Origin: Candidatus Omnitrophota bacterium | Lineage (GTDB): Bacteria; Omnitrophota; Omnitrophia; Omnitrophales; JACROU01 | Assembly (NCBI GenBank): GCA_029261035.1 | Contig: JAJDCD010000025.1 | Location: 323,952 to 387,951 of the forward strand | DNA: 64,000 bases | Reading direction: 5' to 3' | In this document: piece after piece, positions 8,835 to 16,231 of the stretch | How the letters are laid out: every line of letters begins with the position of its first letter | Numbering within the stretch: position 1 is the first letter of the stretch | Program-made: the position numbers and the translations under genes | Notes under the pieces: model-generated | Databases searched by the model: none | The model's input: the letters and a program-made list of their open reading frames with translations, nothing else | Told to the model about the DNA's origin: nothing

Positions 8835-9428
8835 ATGCCAAGAACAGCAAGATACATTGAAGATCAATGTTTCTATCATGTAATATCAAGATCTATTAAC
8901 GAAACTTACATATTTAAAGATGATACAGATTTTAAGCTATTTTCAAAACTAGTCCTTAGAGCAAAAAAGAAATTCTCAATCAAAATATTTCACTATGTCT
9001 TTATGAATACTCACTTCCACTTTGTTTTACAAGTTATTAACAAAGAAGATTTATCAAAGTTCATAGCTTGGATTAAATGGAAATATACTCATTGGATGAA
9101 GAAAAAATATGATTGGAAAGGACCTTTATGGAGAGAACGTTACAAAAGCATCCCTATCGAAAACGAAAATTACCTTTCAGCATGTGGAATATACATAGAA
9201 TACAATCCTGTAAGAGCTGGGATCTGTAAAAATGCTGAAGCCTATCCTTATAACAGCTATAGCAAGTTTTTAAACAAAATTCATGACCCATTAACTGATG
9301 ATTACATTAATTCATCTAATGAAGACCCCATCATTCCAATGACTGGGCACAAAGAACTATTGAAAACATTCTTTTCTAAGTCCCCTGCTATTGGTGATCC
9401 AGAGTTTATGGATGAAGTAATTAGGTAA
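8835..9428 (+). CDS. REP-associated tyrosine transposase (RAYT, Y1_Tnp)
   Basis: Single-strand DNA nickase of the HUH class that recognises REP palindromes. The 197-residue protein begins PRTARYIEDQCFYHVISRSI, a typical RAYT opening. It carries the metal-binding HFH in MNTHFHFVLQ and the tyrosine-bearing helix CGIYIEYNPVRAGICKNAEA, whose Tyr is the nucleophile candidate. The ATG at 8835 follows AAAGGAG; an upstream in-frame start at 8778 would translate the palindromes themselves (VTVT) and is rejected. REP-like palindromes flank the gene on both sides, so the locus looks like an intact RAYT unit. Confidence 0.9.
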   Translation: MPRTARYIEDQCFYHVISRSINETYIFKDDTDFKLFSKLVLRAKKKFSIKIFHYVFMNTHFHFVLQVINKEDLSKFIAWIKWKYTHWMKKKYDWKGPLWRERYKSIPIENENYLSACGIYIEYNPVRAGICKNAEAYPYNSYSKFLNKIHDPLTDDYINSSNEDPIIPMTGHKELLKTFFSKSPAIGDPEFMDEVIR

Positions 9429-9467
9429 TGCCTGTCCCAAAAGTGACTGTCACCAAAGGGACAGGCA
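9429..9467. repeat. REP-like inverted repeat downstream of the transposase
   Basis: TGCCTGTCCC (9429-9438) and GGGACAGGCA (9458-9467) form a perfect 10-bp stem that encloses GTGACTGTCAC. The stem begins directly after the transposase stop codon. It mirrors the upstream element and shares its 11-mer core. Confidence 0.8.
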
Positions 9468-9471
9468 TGCT

Positions 9472-9693
9472 TTATCGATCTAGGTAGTAGAACTTACCAT
9501 CATATTCTTCAGTGGGTTGGGAGTAATCAATGTAGTTTTCATACTCCGCTTGAACTTCGTTGGAAACGTATTCTTGCTTTAGTTGAAACGTTACAACCAT
9601 TCCCGACAAGGCTGATTTTGAGTAAGCAGTGTGAGTGAATAATAAAAAGAATAAACTCACACAAATTGTTTTGATTAGAAAATTATGCTGCAC
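9472..9693 (-). CDS. Small secreted protein of unknown function
   Basis: About 73 residues. After a GTG start at 9693 (a TTG at 9699 is the alternative) comes a clear signal peptide ending THTAYS. The mature part is about 50 residues, acidic and tyrosine-rich (VQAEYENYIDYSQPTEEYDG). The start lies inside the last codons of the preceding exported IMPase-like gene, so the two are probably translated together. I recognise no family, and the gene could be dispensable or fast-evolving. Confidence 0.55.
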   Translation of the reverse strand: MQHNFLIKTICVSLFFLLFTHTAYSKSALSGMVVTFQLKQEYVSNEVQAEYENYIDYSQPTEEYDGKFYYLDR

Positions 9694-11491
9694 GGGCAAT
9701 CGCTAAATCCGCTTCGTGAGATTGAACTAGAGCTAAGAGAGTTGCTTGAACAACAGAAAAGAATCCATCTACTTTTCTTAACCCATACTTCGTTAGGAAA
9801 GCAAGAGGGTTTTGGGATTGTGTGTAGAGTAAAGCTACTCCTAAGAGGCCGTTCTCATCATTGGGATATCTAAACTTATTGTCTCCCACTAAAGTAAAAT
9901 CCTCTGATGGCTCAATCGTGCGAGATAGATGTAGGTTATATTTAGCTCTGCGTATTCCTTTTGCTGCTTCCTTTGCAGATTGTGGTGTGAAATAAATATT
10001 TGGAAGATTAAGCAATGGGTGTTTGTCATACGAACCTGAATGAGTCACCACCACTTGTAACTGCCCTAGATTTCTTCCTGCTAGTTTGAAGATTTCATCC
10101 AGTTGTTCTGGTGAGAAAAATTTAATATCTTCTCTATGAACAAATACGTTCACTGGTATCTCAAGATCATCCAAGACATATACGGAAGCATCAGATGAAC
10201 TAACACCTTTTCCCAGACTCTTCGCACTAATTTTTTCTGTTACCCCTAAAACTTCTTCAAGAAATATGGGATCTTCTTTTTCCAGACGGACAATATCACT
10301 TTGTAATGCTTTTAAAATACGTGCTTTTTCGCTCTTTGGGCTAAGAATAATTGTTGGCAATTTAAATTCGCCCTGATTCTTTGCTTTAATTTCAGGTAAA
10401 TTTAATTGTGTGATGTCACTACCATAAATGTCATAGGCCGCTCCTCCCATAAGTCGCACAAAATGGATTCCAAGAATAACGTCCCAAATATTGGCATAAC
10501 TATGAGGAAAAAGAAAAATATTAGAAGCAAACTTATGCTTTTGAACTTCTTCTAAAGATTGAATTGCTAATAGAGATTGAACTAAGGCTGCTGAAGGAGC
10601 TTCCTTAACCTTACCAGAAAATAAGGCTAATAAATTTGTTAATTTAGGTACTAAAAGACGATGGGATGGAAAACTTAATTTCATCTCCTCTACTCCTTGT
10701 TCTAAGTTAAGAGGAATTTCTTTTCCATTCACACTCACAGATTTTTCTGAGTAACTTTTTCCTTCCACAATTAAACCTTTCTCGGAAAGAGCTTTATACA
10801 TAGGAGCATAAAGCAAACTTCTTACAGGCGTTCCTTTATACAAGACTGAAAAAGCAATCCCAAACAAACCTCTTTGATCAACTTGCTCTACCTCAGCACC
10901 ATGAGTCCGAAATGTTCCATCAGCAAAATCTTGTTCTAATTTCTCTGCCAACTCTGGAGCTTTATGAGGTTCTAGCCTTAATCGGTAAAGTAAATACAAT
11001 AAAAATGGAGGCGTTCCGTCTATAGGATCAACCACAAAAGTAATATCATTATTTGGATCAAAGGAGCTATCTTCTTCTTCACCGATAACATTTACAGAAC
11101 CTGGTTCAAACTGTGATTCAATTAATTCCCGTATAAACCTTTCGACCGCTTTATCCACTGGAGTTACAGGAGTGTCTCCTTTCACCCCTTCATCTGCTTT
11201 AATTTCCAACATAATCTTTTGAGGGTCGCTGAGAAAACCTTCTATAATCGAAGCCGCATTTTCTTTGATGGATGAAAATACCGTTTCAATCTTTTTTATA
11301 TCTAGTTGGCTTATTCCACCCAAACTGCTTGCCGATGAAGAAATAAGCGCTTGCTCAAAAAAGGACTGAGGTCTAGCTGCGTAGACTGGAGACGCATAGG
11401 AAAAGATATTAAAAAGGATAAAGAAACAGGACACACTAATAGCGATGAATTTATGCAAATACGACCTCTGTTGTTTGAGTGGAAATTTCAT
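9683..11491 (-). CDS. Exported inositol-monophosphatase-like protein with extra C-terminal domain
   Basis: A 602-residue protein with a signal peptide (cleavage near PVYAA at residue 39), unusual for this normally cytoplasmic family. The IMPase metal site is present: TPVTPVDKAVERFI (110s), IGEEED (136-141), VVDPIDGT (153-160) and the late WDVILGIHFVRLMGGAAYD. That supports Mg-dependent phosphate-ester hydrolysis. From about residue 400 onward is an additional domain (starting near ISAKSLGKG) that I do not recognise. The DPIDGT motif is followed by PPFLLYLLYRLRLEPHK, an insertion relative to classic members. The substrate is unknown. Confidence 0.75.
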   Translation of the reverse strand: MKFPLKQQRSYLHKFIAISVSCFFILFNIFSYASPVYAARPQSFFEQALISSSASSLGGISQLDIKKIETVFSSIKENAASIIEGFLSDPQKIMLEIKADEGVKGDTPVTPVDKAVERFIRELIESQFEPGSVNVIGEEEDSSFDPNNDITFVVDPIDGTPPFLLYLLYRLRLEPHKAPELAEKLEQDFADGTFRTHGAEVEQVDQRGLFGIAFSVLYKGTPVRSLLYAPMYKALSEKGLIVEGKSYSEKSVSVNGKEIPLNLEQGVEEMKLSFPSHRLLVPKLTNLLALFSGKVKEAPSAALVQSLLAIQSLEEVQKHKFASNIFLFPHSYANIWDVILGIHFVRLMGGAAYDIYGSDITQLNLPEIKAKNQGEFKLPTIILSPKSEKARILKALQSDIVRLEKEDPIFLEEVLGVTEKISAKSLGKGVSSSDASVYVLDDLEIPVNVFVHREDIKFFSPEQLDEIFKLAGRNLGQLQVVVTHSGSYDKHPLLNLPNIYFTPQSAKEAAKGIRRAKYNLHLSRTIEPSEDFTLVGDNKFRYPNDENGLLGVALLYTQSQNPLAFLTKYGLRKVDGFFSVVQATLLALVQSHEADLAIARAA

Positions 11492-11606
11492 ATAAAGTAA
11501 TAACTCCTTAGAATAAAGAATTTAAGTCTAACATAGATTTTCAGGCATTCAAGGGACTAAGGAAAATAAGTCTAAACGATTATTTTAAGAGGGGTTAGGG
11601 CACTGG

Positions 11607-11717
11607 ATTCCCGCCTATGCGGGAATGACATAAAAGGGACAGTCCCAAGTGGGGACAGTCCCTTTTACTTTTAAATTAATACGTGAAAGACACTGGATCC
11701 CGCATCAAGTGCGGGAT
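11607..11717. repeat. Cluster of three short palindromes
   Basis: ATTCCCGC-ctat-GCGGGAAT (11607-11626), a longer AAAAGGGAC..GTCCCTTTT hairpin (11632-11666), and ATCCCGCA-tcaag-TGCGGGAT (11697-11717). The first and third belong to the 'CTGGAT-CCCGC..GCGGG-ATGACA' class, with a degenerate relative at 12428-12475. The middle one shares the GGGACAGTCCC core seen near the transposase. They lie between the convergently arranged ends of intergenic space and could act as terminators or REP sequences. Confidence 0.65.
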
Positions 11718-11728
11718 GACAGAGGCTT

Positions 11729-11863
11729 CTACGATACTACGTCTTCTACGTCTACGGTTTCTGCTGGGGCTTTTTGGGCTGTGCCGCAGGCAAGTGCAGA
11801 TGTACTATAAACGGTTAGAAATGTAAATAGTACCAACACTAAACTAAGTGATAATTTTTTCAT
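11729..11863 (-). CDS. 44-residue secreted peptide
   Basis: A short frame with an excellent ribosome site (AAGGAG seven bases before ATG). It begins MKKLSLSLVLVLFTFLTVYS, a textbook signal peptide, then TSALAC-GTAQKAPAETVDVE and DVVS. Cleavage after ALA would leave about 19 residues starting with Cys; the ALAC site is not a classical lipobox but a lipopeptide is possible. msrB ends 20 bases upstream in the same direction. Wait for a homologue before assigning a function; an exported peptide or entericidin-like lipopeptide is conceivable. Confidence 0.6.
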   Translation of the reverse strand: MKKLSLSLVLVLFTFLTVYSTSALACGTAQKAPAETVDVEDVVS

Positions 11864-11883
11864 TTTTGTCTCCTTGTTATTTT

Positions 11884-12408
11884 TTATACTTTCTTAAAAT
11901 TAAGAGAAGCTGAATTAATGCAATAACGTTGTCCTGTGGGTTCCGGACCATCTGGAAACACATGCCCTAAATGGGCTCCACAACGGGCGCAATGCACTTC
12001 GGTTCTGGCCATAAATAATTTGTTATCTGTTTCGGTTCCTACATTTTCTTTTGAAACCGGTTCCCAATAACTAGGCCATCCGGTTCCAGAGTCATACTTC
12101 GTTTCTGAACTAAAAAGGTCGAGATCGCAAGCAACACAGGTATACATCCCTTTTTCTTTATTGTCATGGTACTTCCCTGTAAAGGCTCTTTCTGTTCCCT
12201 GCTCACGAGTCACATGGTACTGTTCTTTTGTGAGTTGGCTTTTCCACTCTTTGTTGGTCTTTTCTATTTTTTCCATAACAACCTCTTTTCCAGATGAAGC
12301 GTCATAAAAGACTTTTGAATTCTCTAATTCTTTAGACCCATAACTAGGATAAATATTCAATCCTCCTACTAGCAATACTAACACAACCCATAAGCTTATT
12401 TGTCTCAT
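11884..12408 (-). CDS. msrB: Exported peptide-methionine (R)-S-oxide reductase
   Basis: Reduces methionine-R-sulfoxide in oxidised proteins; here outside the cytoplasm, since residues 1-24 form a signal peptide. The MsrB domain is complete: YHVTREQGTERAFTG, zinc ligands CVACDLDLFSS and HCARCGAHLGHVFPDGPEPT, the substrate-site GTGWPSYWEPV, and the catalytic cysteine in QRYCINSASL. I chose the ATG at 12408, preceded by AAGGTG; a GTG at 12417 is the alternative. It would need a membrane electron carrier or a redox partner; the thioredoxin-reductase-like gene at 17.3 kb is not adjacent. Confidence 0.93.
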   Translation of the reverse strand: MRQISLWVVLVLLVGGLNIYPSYGSKELENSKVFYDASSGKEVVMEKIEKTNKEWKSQLTKEQYHVTREQGTERAFTGKYHDNKEKGMYTCVACDLDLFSSETKYDSGTGWPSYWEPVSKENVGTETDNKLFMARTEVHCARCGAHLGHVFPDGPEPTGQRYCINSASLNFKKV

Positions 12409-12420
12409 AAAACACACCTT

Positions 12421-12838
12421 TGTCTGTCTGGATTCCGCCTACTTACCGGCAGGCAGGCATCAAGTACGGGATGACAATACTCCTTTTATATAAATCCTAA
12501 ACCAAACCCACTTTCTCATTAACGCCTTTATCCCCACCCATAATATAAAACCCTGTAAACAATAAAGCGTTTCGTTATTTAGTCCAATAACGAAACTCCT
12601 TAGACCCAAGGTAAAATAAGGGCTCGATGCCCTTCTTTTACCAACCTCTACACCCCCACAAACATTTACAACTTAAAGGAAAACGGTGTGTCCCCGCCGC
12701 GAGTTCACAAAAGTGCCATTCACTTTTGTGCTGTCTGAGCGCCGGGGATACACCGTTTTCCGACACACCCCTAAATTCCCAAGATTCTTCACTCCGTTCA
12801 GAATGACAAACACCTTCCACACTCTGTATACTTTACGT
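12421..12838. repeat. Gene-free 418-bp stretch with several palindromes
   Basis: No credible gene. It contains a degenerate hairpin of the CTGGATTCC..GGGATGACA class (12428-12475), a perfect 11-bp stem GTTTCGTTATT/AATAACGAAAC with a six-base loop (12569-12596), a large nested palindrome (12678-12761, listed separately), and a single copy of TTCACTCCGTTCAGAATGAC near 12786. Together these look like an accumulation site for REP-type elements between msrB and the S4 protein gene. Confidence 0.7.
12678..12761. repeat. Nested 84-bp palindrome
   Basis: The outer arms GGAAAACGGTGT and ACACCGTTTTCC are perfect 12-mers. A middle pair TCCCCG/CGGGGA and an inner pair CACAAAAGTG/CACTTTTGTG follow, so the RNA or single strand would form one long stem with two bulged regions. 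No T-run follows on either side, which argues against a simple terminator. A miniature mobile element or protein-binding palindrome is more likely. Confidence 0.75.
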
Positions 12839-13045
12839 TTATTGAACCAAAACAGTTTGGTCTGCTAATTGGACTTTTTGTCCTTTTCTAATTTTAGCAG
12901 ATTTTCTAAGCTCAACCTGATCATCGACCTTTACTTGCCCTTCAGATATAAGCGTTTTGGCCATACCACCAGATTCGCAAAGGTTTGTTGTTTTAAGTAA
13001 TTTATGAAGTTCAATAAAGTCGGATTTCAGCTCAAAAGAAATCAT
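12839..13045 (-). CDS. Small S4-domain RNA-binding protein
   Basis: A 68-residue protein that is one S4 fold, the YbcJ/RqcP-like class: FIELHKLLKTTNLCESGGMA, then KTLISEGQVKVDDQVELRKS and KIRKGQKVQL. S4 domains of this type bind structured RNA, often on the ribosome. Its ATG overlaps the stop of the ABC-F gene (ATGA), so the two are translationally coupled, which suggests a shared role at the ribosome. It is the last gene before the palindrome cluster. Confidence 0.88.
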   Translation of the reverse strand: MISFELKSDFIELHKLLKTTNLCESGGMAKTLISEGQVKVDDQVELRKSAKIRKGQKVQLADQTVLVQ

Positions 13046-14658
13046 GCGTGAAACGACGCTCTTTTCTTCTTGAGTTGTTCATCTAAAAGGTAATCGTCAA
13101 ATGCCGTCTCAGGACGATCAATAAAGTCGGTGGGTGAAATTTCGATAATACGGTCCGCAATGGTTTGTATAAACTGGTGATCTTGTGAGGTGAAAATAAC
13201 AGTTCCTTGATATTTTTCCAAAGCCTGGTTTACAGCTTGAATGGACTCCAAGTCTAAATGGTTTGTAGGTTCATCCAAAATAAGAACGTTCGCCTGTTCT
13301 AACATCATCTTCGCAATTAAGCAACGAACACGCTCTCCTCCAGAAAGAACTTTTACACTTTTTAAAGTCTCTTCCCCAGTAAAAAGCATCTTCCCTAAAA
13401 ACCCACGGACAAATTTCTCATCAGTATCGGAGGAGTACTGCCTTAACCAATCGACTAGATTTAAATCAACATCAAAAAAATGTTTGTTGTCTTTCGGAAA
13501 ATAAGATGTTTTAACCGTTTTACCCCAACGGTGATTTCCATTATCCGGCTCTAGTTCATTAACTAAAATACGCAATAAAGCAGTCTTCGCTCTTTCATCT
13601 CTTCCTAAAAGAACTATTTTATCCCCTCTATTGACTCTAAATGACAGATTGTCAAACATAGGTTCAGCATCAACAGACTTCGACAAATGACTCACGTTTA
13701 AAATTTCGTTACCCACTTGTTTATCAAATTCAAAAACAATATGAGGATACTTTCTAGATGAAGGTTTAATGTCATCAAGAGTAAGCTTTTCTAATAATTT
13801 TTTTCTAGACGTCGCTTGCTTTGCTTTAGAAGCGTTAGCACCAAAACGTGCAATAAATTCTTTAAGCTCTCGTCTTTTATCATCTGTTTTTTTGTTCTTT
13901 TCTTGTCTTTGTTTCAGTGCTAATTCGCTCGATTCATACCAAAAAGAATAATTACCTGTATAAAGCTGTATCTTCATAAAGTCGACATCCGCAATCTGAG
14001 TACAGACCTTATCTAAAAAGTGTCTATCATGAGAAACAACAATAGCTGTATTTTTAAAATCTAATAAAAAATCCTCTAACCACATACACGTCTCTACATC
14101 CAATTGGTTTGTAGGCTCATCCAAAAGAAGAACATCTGGGTTTCCAAATAATGCTTGTGCTAGCAGGACACGAACCTTTTGATTTGCCTCCAACTGACTC
14201 ATCTGAATTTCGTGTAACGCATCCTCTATTCCTAAATCACTTAATAGCTTGGCCGCCTCAGCCTCTGCATTCCACCCATCCATTTTCGCAAAATCCGATT
14301 CTAATTCAGAAGCACGGATTCCATCTTTGTCTGAGAAGTCCGTCTTTGCATATATTTCATCCTTCTCTTTCATGATTTCAAATAGTTTGCGGTGCCCCAT
14401 CACGACAGTCATTAAAGCCGTATACTCATCATAAGCAAATTGGTCTTGTTTTAAGACAGAAATTCTTTTTCCAGACTGAATAGAAACATCTCCAGCTGAA
14501 GGTTCAATTTCTCCAGAAAGAATCTTAATAAACGTAGACTTCCCTGAACCATTAGCTCCAATTAAGCCATAGCAATTTCCTTCATTGAACATAATGTTCA
14601 CATTCTCAAACAAGGTTCGCTCGCCAAATTGTAATGTTAATTCTCTAGTTGATATCAC
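13042..14658 (-). CDS. ABC-F family ATPase (YbiT-like)
   Basis: Soluble tandem ABC protein of the ribosome-associated ABC-F class, 538 residues, with no membrane domain. First domain: Walker A GLIGANGSGKSTFIK and Walker B VLLLDEPTNQLD, but the signature is replaced by LEANQKVRVLLAQ. The linker (about residues 240-310) is charged. In the second domain Walker A is degenerate, VLLGRDERAKTALLR, while the signature LSGGERVRC and VLILDEPTNHLD are intact. Degenerate sites like these occur in YbiT-type members. GTG start with AGGAG upstream. Coupled to the S4 gene. Confidence 0.92.
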   Translation of the reverse strand: MISTRELTLQFGERTLFENVNIMFNEGNCYGLIGANGSGKSTFIKILSGEIEPSAGDVSIQSGKRISVLKQDQFAYDEYTALMTVVMGHRKLFEIMKEKDEIYAKTDFSDKDGIRASELESDFAKMDGWNAEAEAAKLLSDLGIEDALHEIQMSQLEANQKVRVLLAQALFGNPDVLLLDEPTNQLDVETCMWLEDFLLDFKNTAIVVSHDRHFLDKVCTQIADVDFMKIQLYTGNYSFWYESSELALKQRQEKNKKTDDKRRELKEFIARFGANASKAKQATSRKKLLEKLTLDDIKPSSRKYPHIVFEFDKQVGNEILNVSHLSKSVDAEPMFDNLSFRVNRGDKIVLLGRDERAKTALLRILVNELEPDNGNHRWGKTVKTSYFPKDNKHFFDVDLNLVDWLRQYSSDTDEKFVRGFLGKMLFTGEETLKSVKVLSGGERVRCLIAKMMLEQANVLILDEPTNHLDLESIQAVNQALEKYQGTVIFTSQDHQFIQTIADRIIEISPTDFIDRPETAFDDYLLDEQLKKKRASFHA

Positions 14659-14690
14659 GAAAAACTCCTAATGGGAAATTTTAAGACTAA

Positions 14691-14744
14691 AATAGTGACA
14701 GTCACCTTGCTCTGCCTGATGGCAGGCAGGTGACAGTCCCTATT
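14691..14744. repeat. REP-like palindrome between cyclophilin and ABC-F genes
   Basis: AATAGTGACAGTCACC at one end faces GGTGACAGTCCCTATT at the other, with an inner TCTGCCTG/CAGGCAGG stem. It contains the 11-mer GTGACAGTCAC and overlaps the last codon of the cyclophilin gene. It is the same family as the elements flanking the transposase. Confidence 0.75.
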
Positions 14745-15357
14745 ATCCGATGATGGTGACCTTGTTCATCACAACATCTTCAAGAGGACGATCTTGAGCA
14801 TCACGATCAACACCTGCAATTTTATTCACAACATCAATACCCTCTGTTACCAGCCCAAAAACAGAATGGTTGTTATCTAAATGAGGTGTAGGAACTTGAG
14901 TAATAAAAAATTGACTTCCATTTGTATTTGGCCCTGAATTAGCCATTGAAAGAATGCCTGGCTGATCATGGCTTAACTCCGGACTAAACTCATCTTCAAA
15001 AGAATAACCTGGGCCGCCTCGACCTGTGCCGGTTGGATCCCCTGTTTGAACCATAAAATTTGGAATAACACGATGGAAAATAATTCCATCATAAAATCCT
15101 TTATTGGCTAATTTCACAAAGTTCTCAACTGTTTTGGGTGTTTGCTCTGCATACAAGTCCAGAACGATATCCCCTAATGTGGTCTCAATTTTAGCTTTCA
15201 CGATTTTCTTCCCTTCTATATTAACTAACGGTTTTGTTGCTTTAACTACAGTGGCCGTACGAATCGCTTCTTCCTTAGGTGTTGGTGAATCAAACCATGT
15301 AAAGGTTGAACAACCAGCCAATAGAATACAACTCATTATTAGACTTAAACGTTTCAT
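14743..15357 (-). CDS. Cyclophilin-type peptidyl-prolyl isomerase lipoprotein
   Basis: Exported prolyl isomerase anchored by lipid. The signal peptide ends at lipobox LLAGC (Cys about residue 16), followed by a 35-residue linker and a complete cyclophilin domain: [40 protein letters not shown], then [17 protein letters not shown] and the [10 protein letters not shown] end. The catalytic Arg, Phe and Gln contacts of the family are in the [11 protein letters not shown] and QFFIT segments. It probably assists outer-membrane or periplasmic folding. Lies next to REP palindromes on both sides. Confidence 0.95.
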   Translation of the reverse strand: MKRLSLIMSCILLAGCSTFTWFDSPTPKEEAIRTATVVKATKPLVNIEGKKIVKAKIETTLGDIVLDLYAEQTPKTVENFVKLANKGFYDGIIFHRVIPNFMVQTGDPTGTGRGGPGYSFEDEFSPELSHDQPGILSMANSGPNTNGSQFFITQVPTPHLDNNHSVFGLVTEGIDVVNKIAGVDRDAQDRPLEDVVMNKVTIIG

Positions 15358-15419
15358 AAGGATCTCCTTTAAAATGGAGGGGTATTATACTGAAAACACG
15401 GAGAAATGCAAAGGAAGGT

Positions 15420-15531
15420 ATAGTGACTGTCACTTGCCTGCCATTAGGCAGAGCTAAGTGACTGTCACTATTGATGTTTGAGAGTGAATAATTAAACCAA
15501 TGTGGTAACAGTCACTAAAGTGACAGTCACC
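15420..15531. repeat. Two REP-like palindromes upstream of the cyclophilin gene
   Basis: 15420-15471 has ATAGTGACTGTCACTT facing AAGTGACTGTCACTAT with a GCCTGCC..GGCAG segment between. 15504-15531 reads GGTAACAGTCAC then GTGACAGTCACC. Both carry the GTGACWGTCAC core, so this 112-bp gap between the P-II-like and cyclophilin genes is almost all repeat. Confidence 0.75.
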
Positions 15532-15541
15532 CAACAACCCA

Positions 15542-15859
15542 TTATACAGCTACCATACCACGTTCTTTAGTTCGAACTCTAACAAGGTCTTCCATATCAA
15601 ATACAGCTACCTTACCGGCACCCAATTGATCCGATTCACAAGACTGACAAATCACTTCGACCAAATCATCTACTTCGTGATCATTGCAAAAGAGTTCCAC
15701 TTTGGTTTTCGGCAAATAGAGGTAAGACTCTGGACGAGATTGTTCGTTTCCAAAACCCTTTACTTGACTTACGGTCATCCCAGAAACCCCAAACCGTCTT
15801 AAAGCCAATTCTAAATCTTTGAATTTTTTATCTGGAATAATACATTCAATCTTCTTCAT
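15542..15859 (-). CDS. P-II-like nitrogen regulatory protein with short T-loop
   Basis: A 105-residue GlnB/GlnK-type protein that would trimerise and sense 2-oxoglutarate/ATP to set nitrogen uptake or glutamine synthetase activity. Family pattern is present: MKKIECIIPDKKFKDLELAL, GVSGMTVSQVKGFG, a C-terminal VRVRTKERG and a beta-rich middle. Between KGFG and KTKVELF only about 12 residues (NEQSRPESYLYLP) remain, versus about 19 in canonical P-II, so the T-loop is shortened and the usual uridylylated Tyr is not obvious; a Tyr is present in SYLYL. It could be a divergent paralogue. Upstream lies a striking inverted repeat. Confidence 0.8.
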   Translation of the reverse strand: MKKIECIIPDKKFKDLELALRRFGVSGMTVSQVKGFGNEQSRPESYLYLPKTKVELFCNDHEVDDLVEVICQSCESDQLGAGKVAVFDMEDLVRVRTKERGMVAV

Positions 15860-15874
15860 AAACTTAAGCCTCCC

Positions 15875-15967
15875 TACAAAATTGATTATTATTTACAAAA
15901 TTGATTCGTTTTTGGCACAAATCACAACTCTTTCTTTATAAGTGCAATCTCTGTGCCAAAAACGAAT
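15875..15967. promoter_or_regulatory. Direct and inverted repeats upstream of the P-II-like gene
   Basis: TACAAAATTGATT occurs twice (15875-15887, 15894-15906), start to start 19 bp apart, about two helical turns, which suits a regulator binding one face. The second copy abuts a perfect 16-bp inverted repeat: ATTCGTTTTTGGCACA (15904-15919) and TGTGCCAAAAACGAAT (15952-15967), loop 32 bases. The stem could be a terminator for the upstream gene in either direction, or an operator for the P-II-like gene. Confidence 0.55.
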
Positions 15968-15988
15968 TATTTGGAGGTAAAAGGTTCT

Positions 15989-16231
15989 TTATTTTCTATG
16001 CTCTTCTGAAGGAGGTAACGAGTCTGGCGTATAACGATTATGCGCCTTTTGTTCTGAAGGCAGCTCCTTCAACATCTTAGCTTCTTGCTTTGAGATTTGC
16101 TTCAAACACATCTTACGACGTGTCGGATCCAATAACGAAACTTTAAACAGAAGTCCTTTTAACTCAAGAATTTCATCAATTTCAAAACCTATTTTTTCTT
16201 CTTCCACGACAACCTCCTTACTTGTTTTCAT
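15989..16231 (-). CDS. Small hypothetical protein, 80 residues
   Basis: Charged protein, largely Lys/Glu, with one hydrophobic patch (EILELKGLLFKVSLLDPTRR). No signal peptide or membrane segment. It overlaps the end of the FkbM-type methyltransferase by 14 bases, so the two probably form one transcript, and a 16-bp inverted repeat follows. I recognise no family. A role linked to the methyltransferase or the adjacent P-II-like gene would be guesswork. Confidence 0.6.
   Translation of the reverse strand: MKTSKEVVVEEEKIGFEIDEILELKGLLFKVSLLDPTRRKMCLKQISKQEAKMLKELPSEQKAHNRYTPDSLPPSEEHRK

Noticed and set aside
12569-12596. 11-bp perfect hairpin as terminator
   Set aside because: No T-run on either side, so I list it only as a palindrome.
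12638-12820. Short minus frame translating to MEGVCHSERSEESW...
   Set aside because: The peptide is the translation of a dispersed palindrome (GAATGAC type repeat), seen as spurious proteins in many genomes. No ribosome site.
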